DNA of 35,503 nucleotides from Ruminococcus flavefaciens (GCA_002310115.1 DBYI01000043.1:1-35503), one strand, 5' to 3'. Numbered from the stretch's first letter, positions 7,597 to 15,672 are shown. Numbers and translations: made by a program. Notes: generated by a model from the letters alone, not told the origin.

Positions 7597-8127
7597 ATGA
7601 AAACTCTGATAGTATACTTTTCTCAGACAGGCTTCACTCAGAAATACGCTGAATGGCTCGCAGAAGCTCTTGGCGGCACAACTATAACCATGAAAGAAGC
7701 CTCCAAAAAGGAAGACAACTTTTTCAATGACTTCGATGCCATTATTTTTGGTAGCTGGTTGTCTATGGAAAAGATAGCCAAGGCTGACTGGTTCACTTCA
7801 AGGATGGACAAGTGGAAGGGCAAAAAGCTTGCTATATTCGGCGTTGGAGCAAGTCCTGCAGAATATTCAGGAATACAGGGCATTCTTGACAAAGTTCTTA
7901 ACGATGATCAGAAGAAAAATGCTAAGGCTTTTTATTGTGTAGGCGGGCTTAGCTATGAAAAGATGTCCTTCGGTTCGAAAATGCTCATGAAAACCTTTGC
8001 GGCTATGCTCAAAGGCAAAAAGAACAAAACTGAAACCGATAAGGCAATGATTGAACACGTTGCTTCATCCTGCGATTTTAGCGATAAGAAGTATATTGAG
8101 CCAATTGTGGCTTACATCAAAGGATAG
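7597..8127 (+). CDS. Flavodoxin-like protein
   Basis: A 176-residue flavodoxin-fold protein, probably binding FMN. It begins MKTLIVYFSQTGFTQKYAE, in which SQTGFTQ (residues 9-15) is the phosphate-binding loop. IIFGSWLSM and KLAIFGVGASP fit the later flavin-contacting strands and loops. It resembles the flavodoxin-5 / protoporphyrinogen-oxidase-like subgroup more than electron-transfer flavodoxin, because of the GSWLSMEKIAKADWF region. The start is 14 bases after metY, with only a weak GGTGAT site, so translation may depend on coupling. An electron-carrier or quinone-reductase role is inference. Two terminator hairpins follow. Confidence 0.83.
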   Translation: MKTLIVYFSQTGFTQKYAEWLAEALGGTTITMKEASKKEDNFFNDFDAIIFGSWLSMEKIAKADWFTSRMDKWKGKKLAIFGVGASPAEYSGIQGILDKVLNDDQKKNAKAFYCVGGLSYEKMSFGSKMLMKTFAAMLKGKKNKTETDKAMIEHVASSCDFSDKKYIEPIVAYIKG

Positions 8128-8134
8128 CATTAAT

Positions 8135-8164
8135 GGCGAAAAGATTCATTCTTTTCGCCGTTTT
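8135..8164 (+). terminator. Intrinsic terminator of the metY operon
   Basis: GGCGAAAAGA and TCTTTTCGCC form a 10-base-pair stem around TTCAT, followed by GTTTT. It starts 8 bases after the flavodoxin stop. Confidence 0.85.
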
Positions 8165-8172
8165 AATTCAGG

Positions 8173-8222
8173 ACATAAAAGAACGGGCAGATACTTGTAC
8201 GTATCTGCCCGTTCTTTTATGT
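8173..8222. terminator. Bidirectional terminator with 22-base-pair stem
   Basis: Two perfectly complementary 22-base arms (8173-8194 and 8201-8222) enclose the six-base loop TTGTAC. The ends are A/T-rich (ATAAAAGAAC / GTTCTTTTAT), so each strand has its own T-rich tail. It lies between the convergent metY operon and a lipoprotein gene, whose stop codon follows four bases later. Confidence 0.85.
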
Positions 8223-8226
8223 ATGA

Positions 8227-8883
8227 TTACTTAACTCTTGTAAGAGTATCTGTTTTCTTTGAATCAGTGATAGTCAGAGTGTCACCTTTAATGGTGTAAT
8301 CTCCCGACAAAGCACTTCCATCGCTGTTGAATATCGCAGAAGAACCAGATATATTGAGTTTCTTATCGTCAATAGTGTATGTAAATATGTTGTTGAAGAT
8401 AAGCTCGCTGTGAGGACCATCAAAATTCAGAGTAATATCAAGTGGCTTGCCATTCTTTTCGGCCTCTTCTTTCATGCTTTCGGCAAAATTGTCATAAAGC
8501 TTACCGCCCTCTAGAGTATATTCTCCATAATAGCCATTGTTACCGCCTAGCTTCTTCATTACCAGAATCTTCTCGCCCATTACATCTACTGTAACGGTGT
8601 CGCCTTCTTCCTTAACGTAATCGTTGGAAATTACTGAACCGCCCAAGCTGAAGCCCTCGTCCTCAAAGTGGAACATTGATGAGGAGTCCTCGTACATAGA
8701 ACCATTTCCGTTTTCATGGAAAATAAGTCCCGCGCTTTCGACTTCCTGATTGTCAACTCCGCTGAGCGCCCATTTACCAATAATGCTGGCAGAATTCTTC
8801 TTACCCTCGGACTTGCTTCCGCATGATACAAAAGCACATACCGCTAACGAGCAGACAGCTATTGACGTTATAATTTTCTTCAT
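8227..8883 (-). CDS. Lipoprotein with lipocalin-like repeats
   Basis: A 218-residue secreted lipoprotein. The signal peptide ends in FVSCG, with C21 as the lipidated residue. The mature part contains beta-strand-rich segments of the type GKWALSGVDNQEVESAGLIF and GDYTIKGDTLTIT, resembling the small lipocalin-like or DUF5640-type domains frequent in Ruminococcus lipoproteins. No catalytic motif is seen. GGAGGT lies 6 bases before the ATG, and the gene has its own promoter at 9002-9030 with a leader of about 110 bases. It is monocistronic. The role is unknown. Confidence 0.8.
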   Translation of the reverse strand: MKKIITSIAVCSLAVCAFVSCGSKSEGKKNSASIIGKWALSGVDNQEVESAGLIFHENGNGSMYEDSSSMFHFEDEGFSLGGSVISNDYVKEEGDTVTVDVMGEKILVMKKLGGNNGYYGEYTLEGGKLYDNFAESMKEEAEKNGKPLDITLNFDGPHSELIFNNIFTYTIDDKKLNISGSSAIFNSDGSALSGDYTIKGDTLTITDSKKTDTLTRVK

Positions 8884-9001
8884 AAAAAGACCTCCAATAG
8901 GATCGTTGTTAATCCAAACGTCTATAGTTTACGCAGAAGCTTTCCATTTTTCGGGGTATTTCCAAAATTTTGCAGAAAAGCCAGTTACTGCGACACGATA
9001 C

Positions 9002-9030
9002 ATTATAGCACGGTGTCTGCACGATTTCAA
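9002..9030 (-). promoter_or_regulatory. Promoter of the lipoprotein gene
   Basis: On the minus strand TTGAAA (complement of 9025-9030), 17 bases, then TATAAT (complement of 9002-9007) with TGC before it. Otherwise the 473-base stretch 8884-9356 holds only the divergent GH16 promoter and a small inverted repeat AATTCC/GGAATT at 9181-9201. Confidence 0.8.
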
Positions 9031-9283
9031 GTCTAATCCCCAAAAGTCGCCGAAATGCAGTCTTTATTCATAGTTTTTACGACCAAAAGCAGTCATTATA
9101 TACATATTACAAGAAGGCATTATGACATCTTGGGGTACTATGTAATTTCAAAACTCACATATAAAAGCAAACCTGTATGTAATTCCAGCGTTTCCGGAAT
9201 TTTAAGAAAAATCACATTTTATCAAATTTTATTGTACTATTACTAAAATTAAGGTTTTTCCGAACCAAATAAGTATATCATTC

Positions 9284-9312
9284 TTGACTTTACTCTATTT
9301 TGATGATAAAAT
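9284..9312 (+). promoter_or_regulatory. Promoter of the GH16 gene
   Basis: TTGACT at 9284-9289 and TAAAAT at 9307-9312 with a 17-base spacer; the leader is about 38 bases. Confidence 0.7.
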
Positions 9313-9356
9313 TAGGTCGTAAAGATATGCAATAGACTATAGATAAGGAGGTAAAT

Positions 9357-10781
9357 ATGAAAGCCTTAAAAATACTAACAGCTGCAATGATACTTCTTGT
9401 TGCTGTTCCATTTTCCACATATGCCGGCAACAACTTGAAAATGGACTTCAACAACGACGGTGTCGTTGATATATTTGACATGATAAAGGCAAGAAAAAGC
9501 GGTGCTTCTACAGAGGAACTCCATACACTCGGAAGTTTTCTCCTTGGCAATGAAGTAGAAGCCCTTTCAGATAATAGCTATGATCTAATATGGAGTGATG
9601 AGTTCAACGATAACAAGCTCGATGAAAGCAAGTGGGCGTATGAACTTGGTAACTGGAAGCTCGACGACAACGGAAATTACGTAACGAACGGCTGGGGAAA
9701 CAATGAACAGGAATTTTATACCTCGCGTAACACCGAAGTAAAGGATGGTATCCTCACAATTGCCGCCCGTAAAGAAAGCTGGGTCGACGAAAAGCAGGGC
9801 AGCTACGATTATACCTCAGCAAGAATTAATACTCAGCATAAATTCTCTGTCTGCGGGGGCAGGATAGAAGTTCGCGCAAGGTGCGATTCTGGCAAGTCCC
9901 TGTGGCCTGCCATTTGGATGCTCCCCGAAGACAGTGCCTACGGCGGCTGGGCTTCATCAGGCGAGATAGACATTATGGAAGGATGGGGCAGCACTCCCGA
10001 AAAGATATGCGGAACCATCCACTTTGGCGGTGCATGGCCTGCAAATACTTATCTCACCAATGACTATCTCTTCAAAAACGGTGACGGTACACAGAATTGG
10101 CACATTTACAGCATTGAATGGGAACGCGGTGAAATACGCTGGTACGTGGACAATATTCTCTATAGCACTCAGTCCGATTGGTACTCTGATGGTTTCAGCT
10201 ACCCTGCCCCATTTGATCAGAACTTCTATTTGATACTAAATCTTGCTGTTGGCGGTCACTTTGACGGAATCGATGGTATCTATGCCGATCCAGCCACATT
10301 TGCCAATGGTGAGAAACACTTCGATATAGATTACGTCAGAGTCTATGAAAAAAAAGGTTCCGATTTCAAACCTACAGAAATGACTTCAATTTCACTGGAT
10401 AATTACATCGAAGGCGCTGAGGCTGCCGTAACCAACAAAGAAGGCTGCACTGTTGTAAGTATCAGTAACGCAGGAGAGCTTGAATATGCAGTAATGGGAC
10501 TTCTCCGTGCACGCGAAATAATGGCAGGCGAAAAGCACACCCTTTCATTCGATGCGAGTTCCACTGTTCCGAGAAACATGGTAGTCACAGCTGAGGATAG
10601 TTCCTACACACGCTATCTTAACGAAAAGGTAGAGATCACACCCGAAAAGAAGCATTTCAGTTTCGATGTCACCTTTACAACTGATATGATGGCTGATATA
10701 AAGTTCCAGCTTGGAAATATAGACAATGCAGCTTCTCTCGGAGAACATGAGGTAACTCTTTACAATATCAGCTGGAATTAA
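9357..10781 (+). CDS. Secreted GH16 beta-glucanase with N-terminal half-dockerin
   Basis: Secreted endo-beta-glucanase of family GH16, laminarinase/lichenase-like, 474 residues. A signal peptide (1-23, ending TYAG) precedes a single EF-hand of dockerin type, DFNNDGVVDIFDMIKARKSG (about 30-49). The GH16 domain spans about 77-333 and has the catalytic GEIDIMEGWG motif with E203 as nucleophile, D205, and E208 as acid/base; WPAIWMLPED is the usual substrate-cleft stretch. Residues 340-474 resemble a CBM4/9-type beta-sandwich, probably carbohydrate binding. TAAGGAGG lies before the ATG. A normal dockerin has two such repeats and usually sits at the C-terminus, so this one may be a reduced dockerin or a Ca-binding spacer. 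Exact substrate (beta-1,3 or mixed-linkage glucan) is not decided by the sequence. Confidence 0.9.
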   Translation: MKALKILTAAMILLVAVPFSTYAGNNLKMDFNNDGVVDIFDMIKARKSGASTEELHTLGSFLLGNEVEALSDNSYDLIWSDEFNDNKLDESKWAYELGNWKLDDNGNYVTNGWGNNEQEFYTSRNTEVKDGILTIAARKESWVDEKQGSYDYTSARINTQHKFSVCGGRIEVRARCDSGKSLWPAIWMLPEDSAYGGWASSGEIDIMEGWGSTPEKICGTIHFGGAWPANTYLTNDYLFKNGDGTQNWHIYSIEWERGEIRWYVDNILYSTQSDWYSDGFSYPAPFDQNFYLILNLAVGGHFDGIDGIYADPATFANGEKHFDIDYVRVYEKKGSDFKPTEMTSISLDNYIEGAEAAVTNKEGCTVVSISNAGELEYAVMGLLRAREIMAGEKHTLSFDASSTVPRNMVVTAEDSSYTRYLNEKVEITPEKKHFSFDVTFTTDMMADIKFQLGNIDNAASLGEHEVTLYNISWN

Positions 10782-10826
10782 CACCAATAACACTTATCTT
10801 CAGAACGGCTCTCACGTGTAAAATTA

Positions 10827-10861
10827 GCCTCGAAGCATTAGCTTCGAGGCCTATTTCTTTT
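10827..10861. terminator. Terminator between GH16 and DUF4304-like genes
   Basis: GCCTCGAAGC and GCTTCGAGGC form a perfect 10-base-pair stem with a four-base ATTA loop. T-rich runs occur on both sides, so it can serve the two convergent genes. Confidence 0.85.
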
Positions 10862-10892
10862 ATCAATACTAACAGAAATCATAATTACAAAA

Positions 10893-11519
10893 TCATCGTA
10901 ATCGTTTAGGTAGTTTCAAAACTTCCATATTTTTCGATATAACATCTTCATTATCACTGAATTTATCACTTTTATTCAATGAATCCAACCACATTTGTTG
11001 AATAACTGACAATTTACCACCATATTGTGTACGTTTTATTTTTTCATTTACTAGCTCTTGTTTTAGTGCATCCACGGAAGTTTTTCCTTTAAACCACGGC
11101 AACAAGTAATCTTCGATTGCTTGAATAATATTTCTAAAACTTACCGCAGCGACTGTTTCATTTGAATAATCCCACCAAACATCTTTGTCACAGATTAGTT
11201 TACCCAATCTATTGCCAAGATCAAATGATAAGAAATCATGTGGAATGTAGAGAGGAATCAATGCATAATTGGCTGTTAAAGTCTTTGAACCGTAATGCTC
11301 TTTTTGCAGGTCAAAATATTCTAATACATTTATATCATTCAACCGAATATAACTATTACTCTTATATTTTAGAAAACCTTTTTCTTTGAAAAAAGCATCT
11401 AATTCTTTCTTCTGGGTCTTAAATGCTTTTTCAGCCAAATCTCTATCTATTAATTTCATATCATCATCAGAGCGAATAGCTCCAGCAACACAACCTTGTA
11501 GTTTGAAGCTATGTATCAT
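10893..11519 (-). CDS. DUF4304-like protein
   Basis: A 208-residue, probably cytosolic protein. The segment around DAFFKEKGFLKYKSNSYIRLN followed by VLEYFDLQK matches the general pattern of DUF4304 proteins (Phe-Lys-x-x-Gly-Phe, then a strand with Phe-Gln-like residues). The function of that family is not established. The start at 11519 is favoured by GGAGGTG seven bases upstream; the reading frame stays open for 27 codons further, but those overlap the promoter. The gene appears more A+T-rich than its neighbours, which may point to recent acquisition. It is monocistronic behind an almost perfect consensus promoter. Confidence 0.7.
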   Translation of the reverse strand: MIHSFKLQGCVAGAIRSDDDMKLIDRDLAEKAFKTQKKELDAFFKEKGFLKYKSNSYIRLNDINVLEYFDLQKEHYGSKTLTANYALIPLYIPHDFLSFDLGNRLGKLICDKDVWWDYSNETVAAVSFRNIIQAIEDYLLPWFKGKTSVDALKQELVNEKIKRTQYGGKLSVIQQMWLDSLNKSDKFSDNEDVISKNMEVLKLPKRLR

Positions 11520-11559
11520 TTTTACGCACCTCCGTAATTCCTCTTTAAGTTTTAGAAGC

Positions 11560-11588
11560 ATTATAGCATAAGGCCGCAAAAATGTCAA
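11560..11588 (-). promoter_or_regulatory. Consensus promoter of the DUF4304-like gene
   Basis: On the minus strand TTGACA (complement of 11583-11588), 17 bases, TATAAT (complement of 11560-11565) with TGC before it: both hexamers and the extended -10 are perfect. The T-tract of the preceding terminator abuts the -35. Confidence 0.85.
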
Positions 11589-11589
11589 C

Positions 11590-11636
11590 AAAAAAGCCAC
11601 AGCATTTCTGACTATTAATCAAAAATACTGTGGCTT
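11590..11636 (-). terminator. Terminator of the four-helix membrane protein gene
   Basis: On the minus strand AAGCCACAG and CTGTGGCTT pair, with a further imperfect stem inside, followed by TTTTTTG. It directly precedes the promoter of the next gene. Confidence 0.8.
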
Positions 11637-11671
11637 GCTTTTATATCTGTTAGCAATGGCCTTTTATTCTT

Positions 11672-12136
11672 TTAATCTTTCCTGAAAAGCTCTCTGAGAA
11701 CCATTCCACCGCCTGCAGCAACCATACCGAACATCACAATGAATACGTAAGCATTTGTGGAACGCCATTTTAGGTGTGTAGTCAGCATAACGCTGAGAAG
11801 TACAATAACTATTCCTATGGAAAGAACTACCCAGCCAAATATTTTCCTGTCCATAAGGAAAAGCATAGCTATTCCTGCGATTATCGGAAGCATTATCAGT
11901 CCATTAGGAAGTCCTATACTGCCTACCCTGAAGAAATATCCTCCCAAGCCCCACGAACTCTCAACCATGATATTCTGGAATATCATGAACAAGCCGCCGC
12001 CAAGAAGCAGAAGTCCTATGAAAAATGTCAACAGTCGATTTCCTTCACTTTTTGATGAAGAACGAGCTCCGTTGCGTGTCTCAAGAAGGTCCTTGTACAT
12101 TTTGTCAAGCTCTTTGTCTTTTGTGTTTTTCGGCAT
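11672..12136 (-). CDS. Four-helix membrane protein of unknown function
   Basis: A 154-residue protein with a polar, charged N-terminal tail (about 1-34) and four hydrophobic segments (roughly 35-54, 75-92, 98-118 and 126-146). I recognise no family. The tail contains a run of Lys, Asp, Arg and Ser residues and is presumably cytosolic. GGGGGGCGG lies before the ATG. It has its own consensus promoter (12170-12198), whose spacer contains an inverted repeat, and its own terminator. Confidence 0.75.
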   Translation of the reverse strand: MPKNTKDKELDKMYKDLLETRNGARSSSKSEGNRLLTFFIGLLLLGGGLFMIFQNIMVESSWGLGGYFFRVGSIGLPNGLIMLPIIAGIAMLFLMDRKIFGWVVLSIGIVIVLLSVMLTTHLKWRSTNAYVFIVMFGMVAAGGGMVLRELFRKD

Positions 12137-12169
12137 ATTACCGCCCCCCTATATCAAATTTACAAGCAT

Positions 12170-12198
12170 ATTATACATGAAATTACTTTCATTGTCAA
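12170..12198 (-). promoter_or_regulatory. Promoter with inverted repeat in its spacer
   Basis: On the minus strand TTGACA (complement of 12193-12198), 17 bases, TATAAT (complement of 12170-12175). The spacer holds ATGAAA-TTAC-TTTCAT (12177-12192), an inverted repeat well placed for a repressor. Confidence 0.7.
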
Positions 12199-12304
12199 GT
12201 ATATCGCCAAAAAAATCATCATTTTTTCATTTTTGCACTTTTGGCATTTTCAGACTACATTCATAATCTAATGCTCTTAGTTATATTAAATTAACGCAGA
12301 ACTA

Positions 12305-12333
12305 TTGACATAAGCTTTTAAATAAAGTATAAT
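12305..12333 (+). promoter_or_regulatory. Promoter of the metal ABC importer operon
   Basis: Perfect TTGACA at 12305-12310 and perfect TATAAT at 12328-12333, 17 bases apart; transcription should start near 12340, inside the Fur-family box. Confidence 0.85.
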
Positions 12334-12338
12334 ATAAA

Positions 12339-12355
12339 TTGAAAATGATTATCAA
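12339..12355. promoter_or_regulatory. Fur/Zur-type operator over the znu start site
   Basis: TTGAAAATGATTATCAA is palindromic except for one position and matches the TGATAATNATTATCA Fur-family box at 14 of 15 core positions (12340-12354). It covers the predicted +1, the usual position for repression. Fur-family members share similar boxes, so Zur is inferred only from the transporter type. Confidence 0.7.
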
Positions 12356-12379
12356 ATTCAAATATCGGGAGTTTATGAT

Positions 12380-13351
12380 ATGAATTTCTTTAGAAAAGCT
12401 TTAATTCTTACAGCAGCTGCGATAATCGCGGCTGCTTCTTTGAGTAGCTGTGCTGAAAGTCACGTAAATGGCGATGGTAAGCTTAGTATAGTCTGCACTA
12501 ACTTTTCTGAATATGACTGGACAAAAAATATCATCGGCAGTGCTGACTGTGCCGACATCACATATCTTCTCGGTAGTGGCGTGGATATTCACAACTATCA
12601 GCCAAGTACCCAGGATATGCTTACTATATCAAACTGCGATGTTTTCATTTACTCAGGCGGCGAGTCTGAAACATGGGTGGATGACGTCATGAAAAATACC
12701 CGAAACAATGGCATAAAGATATTAAGACTGTTCGATGTTCTCGGTCAGAATCTTAAAGAGGAGGAGACCAAAGAGGGTATGGAGCACGATGAGGATGATA
12801 AGCATGATGATGATATCGAATACGACGAGCACATATGGCTCTCGGTGAAAAATGCGAAATTCCTTTGCGGCAGCATTTGTAATATCCTTTGTGAAGCTGA
12901 CCCTTCAAATGCGGCAGCTTACCGCTCAAATCTTGATAAATACGAGAAAGAACTTGAAAAACTCGACGAAGAATATACAAAAATGGCTGACACTTCCGCT
13001 GAAAGAACTATCATTGTGGGTGACCGCTTCCCTTTCCGCTACCTTGTTGATGACTATAATATCGACTACTATGCGGCCTTTGCAGGATGCTCCGCCGAGA
13101 CAAATGCAAGTTTTGAAACCATTGCTACCCTTGCAGGCAAGTTGGACGAGTTAAAACTGAGAACAGTATTCATACTTGAAAATTCCGACGATTCTATTGC
13201 AAGGTCAATAATTGACAACTCCAAAAGCAAAAATGCCAATATCGAAAAACTCAACTCTTTGCAGTCCGTAAATAAAAAGAACGTTGACAGTGGCGTTACA
13301 TATCTATCGTTAATGGAAGAAAACCTGGAAACTCTTAAGAAGGTGCTATAA
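12380..13351 (+). CDS. znuA: Metal ABC transporter substrate-binding lipoprotein
   Basis: Cluster A-I (ZnuA/TroA-type) solute-binding lipoprotein, 323 residues, that captures a divalent metal (zinc most likely) outside the membrane. The lipobox is LSSC with C24. Metal-ligand candidates are H71 (VDIHNYQPS) and H151 (YDEHIWLS). An acidic, His-containing loop at about 124-150 (HDEDDKHDDD) is typical of zinc binders. Where canonical ZnuA proteins carry the third His before the F-x-Y-L segment, this one reads VGDRFPFRYLVDDY, with D215-R216. I believe this is a recurring Clostridial variant rather than a loss of function, with Asp as the possible ligand. It is the first gene of a three-gene operon behind a Fur-type box. 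Manganese or iron cannot be excluded. Confidence 0.88.
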   Translation: MNFFRKALILTAAAIIAAASLSSCAESHVNGDGKLSIVCTNFSEYDWTKNIIGSADCADITYLLGSGVDIHNYQPSTQDMLTISNCDVFIYSGGESETWVDDVMKNTRNNGIKILRLFDVLGQNLKEEETKEGMEHDEDDKHDDDIEYDEHIWLSVKNAKFLCGSICNILCEADPSNAAAYRSNLDKYEKELEKLDEEYTKMADTSAERTIIVGDRFPFRYLVDDYNIDYYAAFAGCSAETNASFETIATLAGKLDELKLRTVFILENSDDSIARSIIDNSKSKNANIEKLNSLQSVNKKNVDSGVTYLSLMEENLETLKKVL

Positions 13352-13354
13352 TAA

Positions 13355-14077
13355 ATGGGTGCATTGCTTAAATGCGAAAACGTTTCTCTCGGCTATGAGG
13401 GTGACGTTATCACTAAAGACCTGAATTTTACTGTGAGCAGCGGTGATTATCTCTGTATAGTCGGCGAGAACGGCTCTGGAAAAAGTACGCTTATAAAGGC
13501 TTTGCTCGGTCTGAGAGCTCCACTTGACGGAAAAGTGGAGCTCTGCGGAGAGGTAGGCAAGAACGAAATAGGCTATCTGCCGCAACAAACCATGGTGCAG
13601 AGAGACTTTCCCGCATCAGTGCGCGAGATAGTGCTTTCAGGCTGCATGAACCGCTGTGGGCTTCGCCCCTTTTATAATAATGAAGAGAAGAAGCTTGCTC
13701 ACGACATGATGAGGCGACTGGAAATAGAACCTCTCACGAAACGTTGCTACCGCGAACTCTCCGGAGGTCAGCAGCAAAGAGTACTACTTGCGAGAGCCCT
13801 CTGTGCTGCAAGGAAGATGATACTTCTGGATGAGCCTGTAACAGGACTGGACCCGAAAGCAACAAATGAGATGTACGAACTTATCGACAGCCTAAATAAA
13901 AAGGATGGCATCACTGTCATAATGGTATCACACGATATGAATGCAGCAGTAAGATACGCCTCCCATATACTCCACATTGGCAGAAAGCAATTGTTTTTCG
14001 GCACAAAAGAAGATTACATGACCAGTAAAATAGGTCAAGCGTTCATCTCTGTAATGGGAGGTGAGGATAATGAGTGA
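13355..14077 (+). CDS. znuC: Metal ABC transporter ATPase
   Basis: ATP-binding subunit of the metal importer, 240 residues. Walker A is GENGSGKST (37-45), the Q-loop is at PQQT (76-79), the signature is LSGGQQQR (135-142), and Walker B is MILLDEP (155-161), followed by the D-loop region GLDP and the switch His in MVSHDM. All catalytic motifs are intact. It starts three bases after the binding-protein stop and overlaps the permease gene by eight bases, so the three proteins are probably made from one mRNA. Membrane-associated, cytosolic face. Confidence 0.93.
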   Translation: MGALLKCENVSLGYEGDVITKDLNFTVSSGDYLCIVGENGSGKSTLIKALLGLRAPLDGKVELCGEVGKNEIGYLPQQTMVQRDFPASVREIVLSGCMNRCGLRPFYNNEEKKLAHDMMRRLEIEPLTKRCYRELSGGQQQRVLLARALCAARKMILLDEPVTGLDPKATNEMYELIDSLNKKDGITVIMVSHDMNAAVRYASHILHIGRKQLFFGTKEDYMTSKIGQAFISVMGGEDNE

Positions 14078-14939
14078 TATTTTTTCAAAGCTTCAGGACG
14101 CATTTCAGCTTCCTGTAGTAAGATACGCCCTTATTGTGGGACTTCTTATAGCTTTATGCTCGTCCTTGTTGGGAGTTACCCTCGTTATGAAGCGCTTTTC
14201 ATTCATCGGAGACGGACTCTCACACGTTGCATTCGGAGCTATGGCGGTTGCGACTGTAACAGGGATAACCAATAATATGCTCATCATCATGCCTGTCACG
14301 ATTGTTTCAGCAGTTCTGTTACTTAGAACTGGAAACAATACAAAGATAAAAGGTGACGCAGCAGTTGCCATGATATCGGTTGGAGCTCTTGCTCTGGGCT
14401 ATATGCTCATGAATATTGCTGCGCGGAACGGTACCGGCAGAACTTCAGGAAACGTTACTGCAGATGTTTGCAGTACACTTTTCGGATCGACGGCTATACT
14501 TACTCTAAAACCGGCTGACGTGTGGATCTGCATTGTCATGTCAATTGTGGTTGTTTCTGTATTCCTTGTTTTTTATAATAAAATATTCGCTGTTACCTTC
14601 GACGAAAGCTTTGCAAAGGCTACTGGAATACGCTCAGACATGTACAATCTGCTCATTGCGGTAGTAATCGCAGTAATAATCGTCATTGCAATGAATTTCG
14701 TTGGATCTCTGCTGATATCAGCTCTCATAATCTTCCCTGCACTTTCGGCAATGAGAGTTTTCAAAAGCTTCCGCAGCGTTATAATCTGCTCAGTTATTAT
14801 ATCCCTGCTCTGCGCTTTTTCCGGCATAATAATCTCTATCTTAGCCGAAACACCTGTAGGTTCAACTATAGTATCTGCGGATATCACTGTATTCTTCGTA
14901 TTCTGTATCATTTCCGCTGTACTAAAGCGTGGAAAATAA
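14070..14939 (+). CDS. znuB: Metal ABC transporter permease
   Basis: Polytopic permease of the ABC-3 (ZnuB/TroC) family, 289 residues with about eight hydrophobic helices. Typical features are the early SLLGVTLVMKRFSFIGDGLSHVAFG stretch and the late FVGSLLISALIIFPALSAM segment. The ATG at 14070 is chosen because GGGAGGTGAGG lies immediately upstream; an in-frame GTG at 14061 would overlap that site. The ATG overlaps the ATPase gene by eight bases, implying coupling. It ends the operon. Confidence 0.93.
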   Translation: MSDIFSKLQDAFQLPVVRYALIVGLLIALCSSLLGVTLVMKRFSFIGDGLSHVAFGAMAVATVTGITNNMLIIMPVTIVSAVLLLRTGNNTKIKGDAAVAMISVGALALGYMLMNIAARNGTGRTSGNVTADVCSTLFGSTAILTLKPADVWICIVMSIVVVSVFLVFYNKIFAVTFDESFAKATGIRSDMYNLLIAVVIAVIIVIAMNFVGSLLISALIIFPALSAMRVFKSFRSVIICSVIISLLCAFSGIIISILAETPVGSTIVSADITVFFVFCIISAVLKRGK

Positions 14940-14959
14940 CCTGCTTTGTAAAAAATGTC

Positions 14960-14997
14960 AAAACACTTTCACTTTTAAATGTGAAAGTGTTTTCTTT
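14960..14997 (+). terminator. Intrinsic terminator of the znu operon
   Basis: AAAACACTTTCAC and GTGAAAGTGTTTT form a 13-base-pair stem with an eight-base loop; the TTTT continues into CTTTAT. Confidence 0.85.
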
Positions 14998-15017
14998 ATC
15001 ATAAATCGGCGTCTATC

Positions 15018-15047
15018 TTGACAAAGCAACAGGAAATATGCTATTAT
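15018..15047 (+). promoter_or_regulatory. Promoter of the XRE-cupin/acyl-CoA synthetase operon
   Basis: Perfect TTGACA at 15018-15023, 18-base spacer, TATTAT at 15042-15047 preceded by TGC. Confidence 0.7.
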
Positions 15048-15051
15048 TGTA

Positions 15052-15063
15052 AATGTATACATT
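15052..15063. promoter_or_regulatory. Palindrome at the transcription start, candidate autoregulatory operator
   Basis: AATGTATACATT is a perfect 12-base palindrome about 5-16 bases after the -10, ahead of a gene for a helix-turn-helix protein. Autoregulation by that protein is a reasonable inference. Confidence 0.45.
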
Positions 15064-15087
15064 AATTATCATAAAGGAGGTTGCGCT

Positions 15088-15633
15088 ATGGAAACCATCA
15101 ATGAGATTGCAGCACGTATTAGAGAACTGCGCGAGGTGTGCGACTACACACAGGAAAAGCTTGCTCAGGAACTAGGACTTACTGTCGAACAGTATGCAGG
15201 CTATGAACAAAACGGGGATTTTCCAATAAGCGTTATCTATGAGATCGCAAATAAATTCGGAGTCGATTTTAATGAGCTCGTTACAGGCGAACCCAGCCGT
15301 ATCGACACATTCCAGGTCGTCCGTCGCGGCAAGGGCAGAAGCATAAGCCGTTTCCCAGGTTATCGTTTCAAGGATCTTGCTTTCCGTTATGCTGATAAGG
15401 TCATGCAGCCTCTTTTAGTCACACTCGAACCATCTGACGAACCTGCAAAGCTCGTTAGTCATTCAGGTCAGGAATTCAACCTTGTCCTGAAAGGCACTGT
15501 TGCTGTTGTTTTCGAGGATCAAGAGATTATTCTCAATGAAGGTGACTCCATTTACTTCAATCCGACATATCTTCACGGACAGCGCTGCGTTGGCGATTCA
15601 AAGGCAAGATTCCTTACTATGATCGCTGAATAA
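15088..15633 (+). CDS. XRE-family regulator with cupin domain
   Basis: A 181-residue transcription regulator with an XRE-type helix-turn-helix at about 6-65 (IRELREVCDYTQEKLAQELGL, then a recognition helix around TVEQYAGYE) and a C-terminal cupin barrel at about 100-178 (EFNLVLKGTVAVVFEDQEIILNEGDSIYFNP). The cupin presumably binds a small effector such as an acyl compound. AAAGGAGG lies before the ATG. It is 39 bases upstream of an AMP-forming acyl-CoA synthetase gene, a pairing I recall as common in Clostridia, which points to control of that ligase by its substrate or product. The palindrome at its transcription start may be its own operator. Confidence 0.9.
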   Translation: METINEIAARIRELREVCDYTQEKLAQELGLTVEQYAGYEQNGDFPISVIYEIANKFGVDFNELVTGEPSRIDTFQVVRRGKGRSISRFPGYRFKDLAFRYADKVMQPLLVTLEPSDEPAKLVSHSGQEFNLVLKGTVAVVFEDQEIILNEGDSIYFNPTYLHGQRCVGDSKARFLTMIAE

Positions 15634-15672
15634 TAAGCCTCTTTCGGCTAATAAAAAGGAGTTCTTAATATC

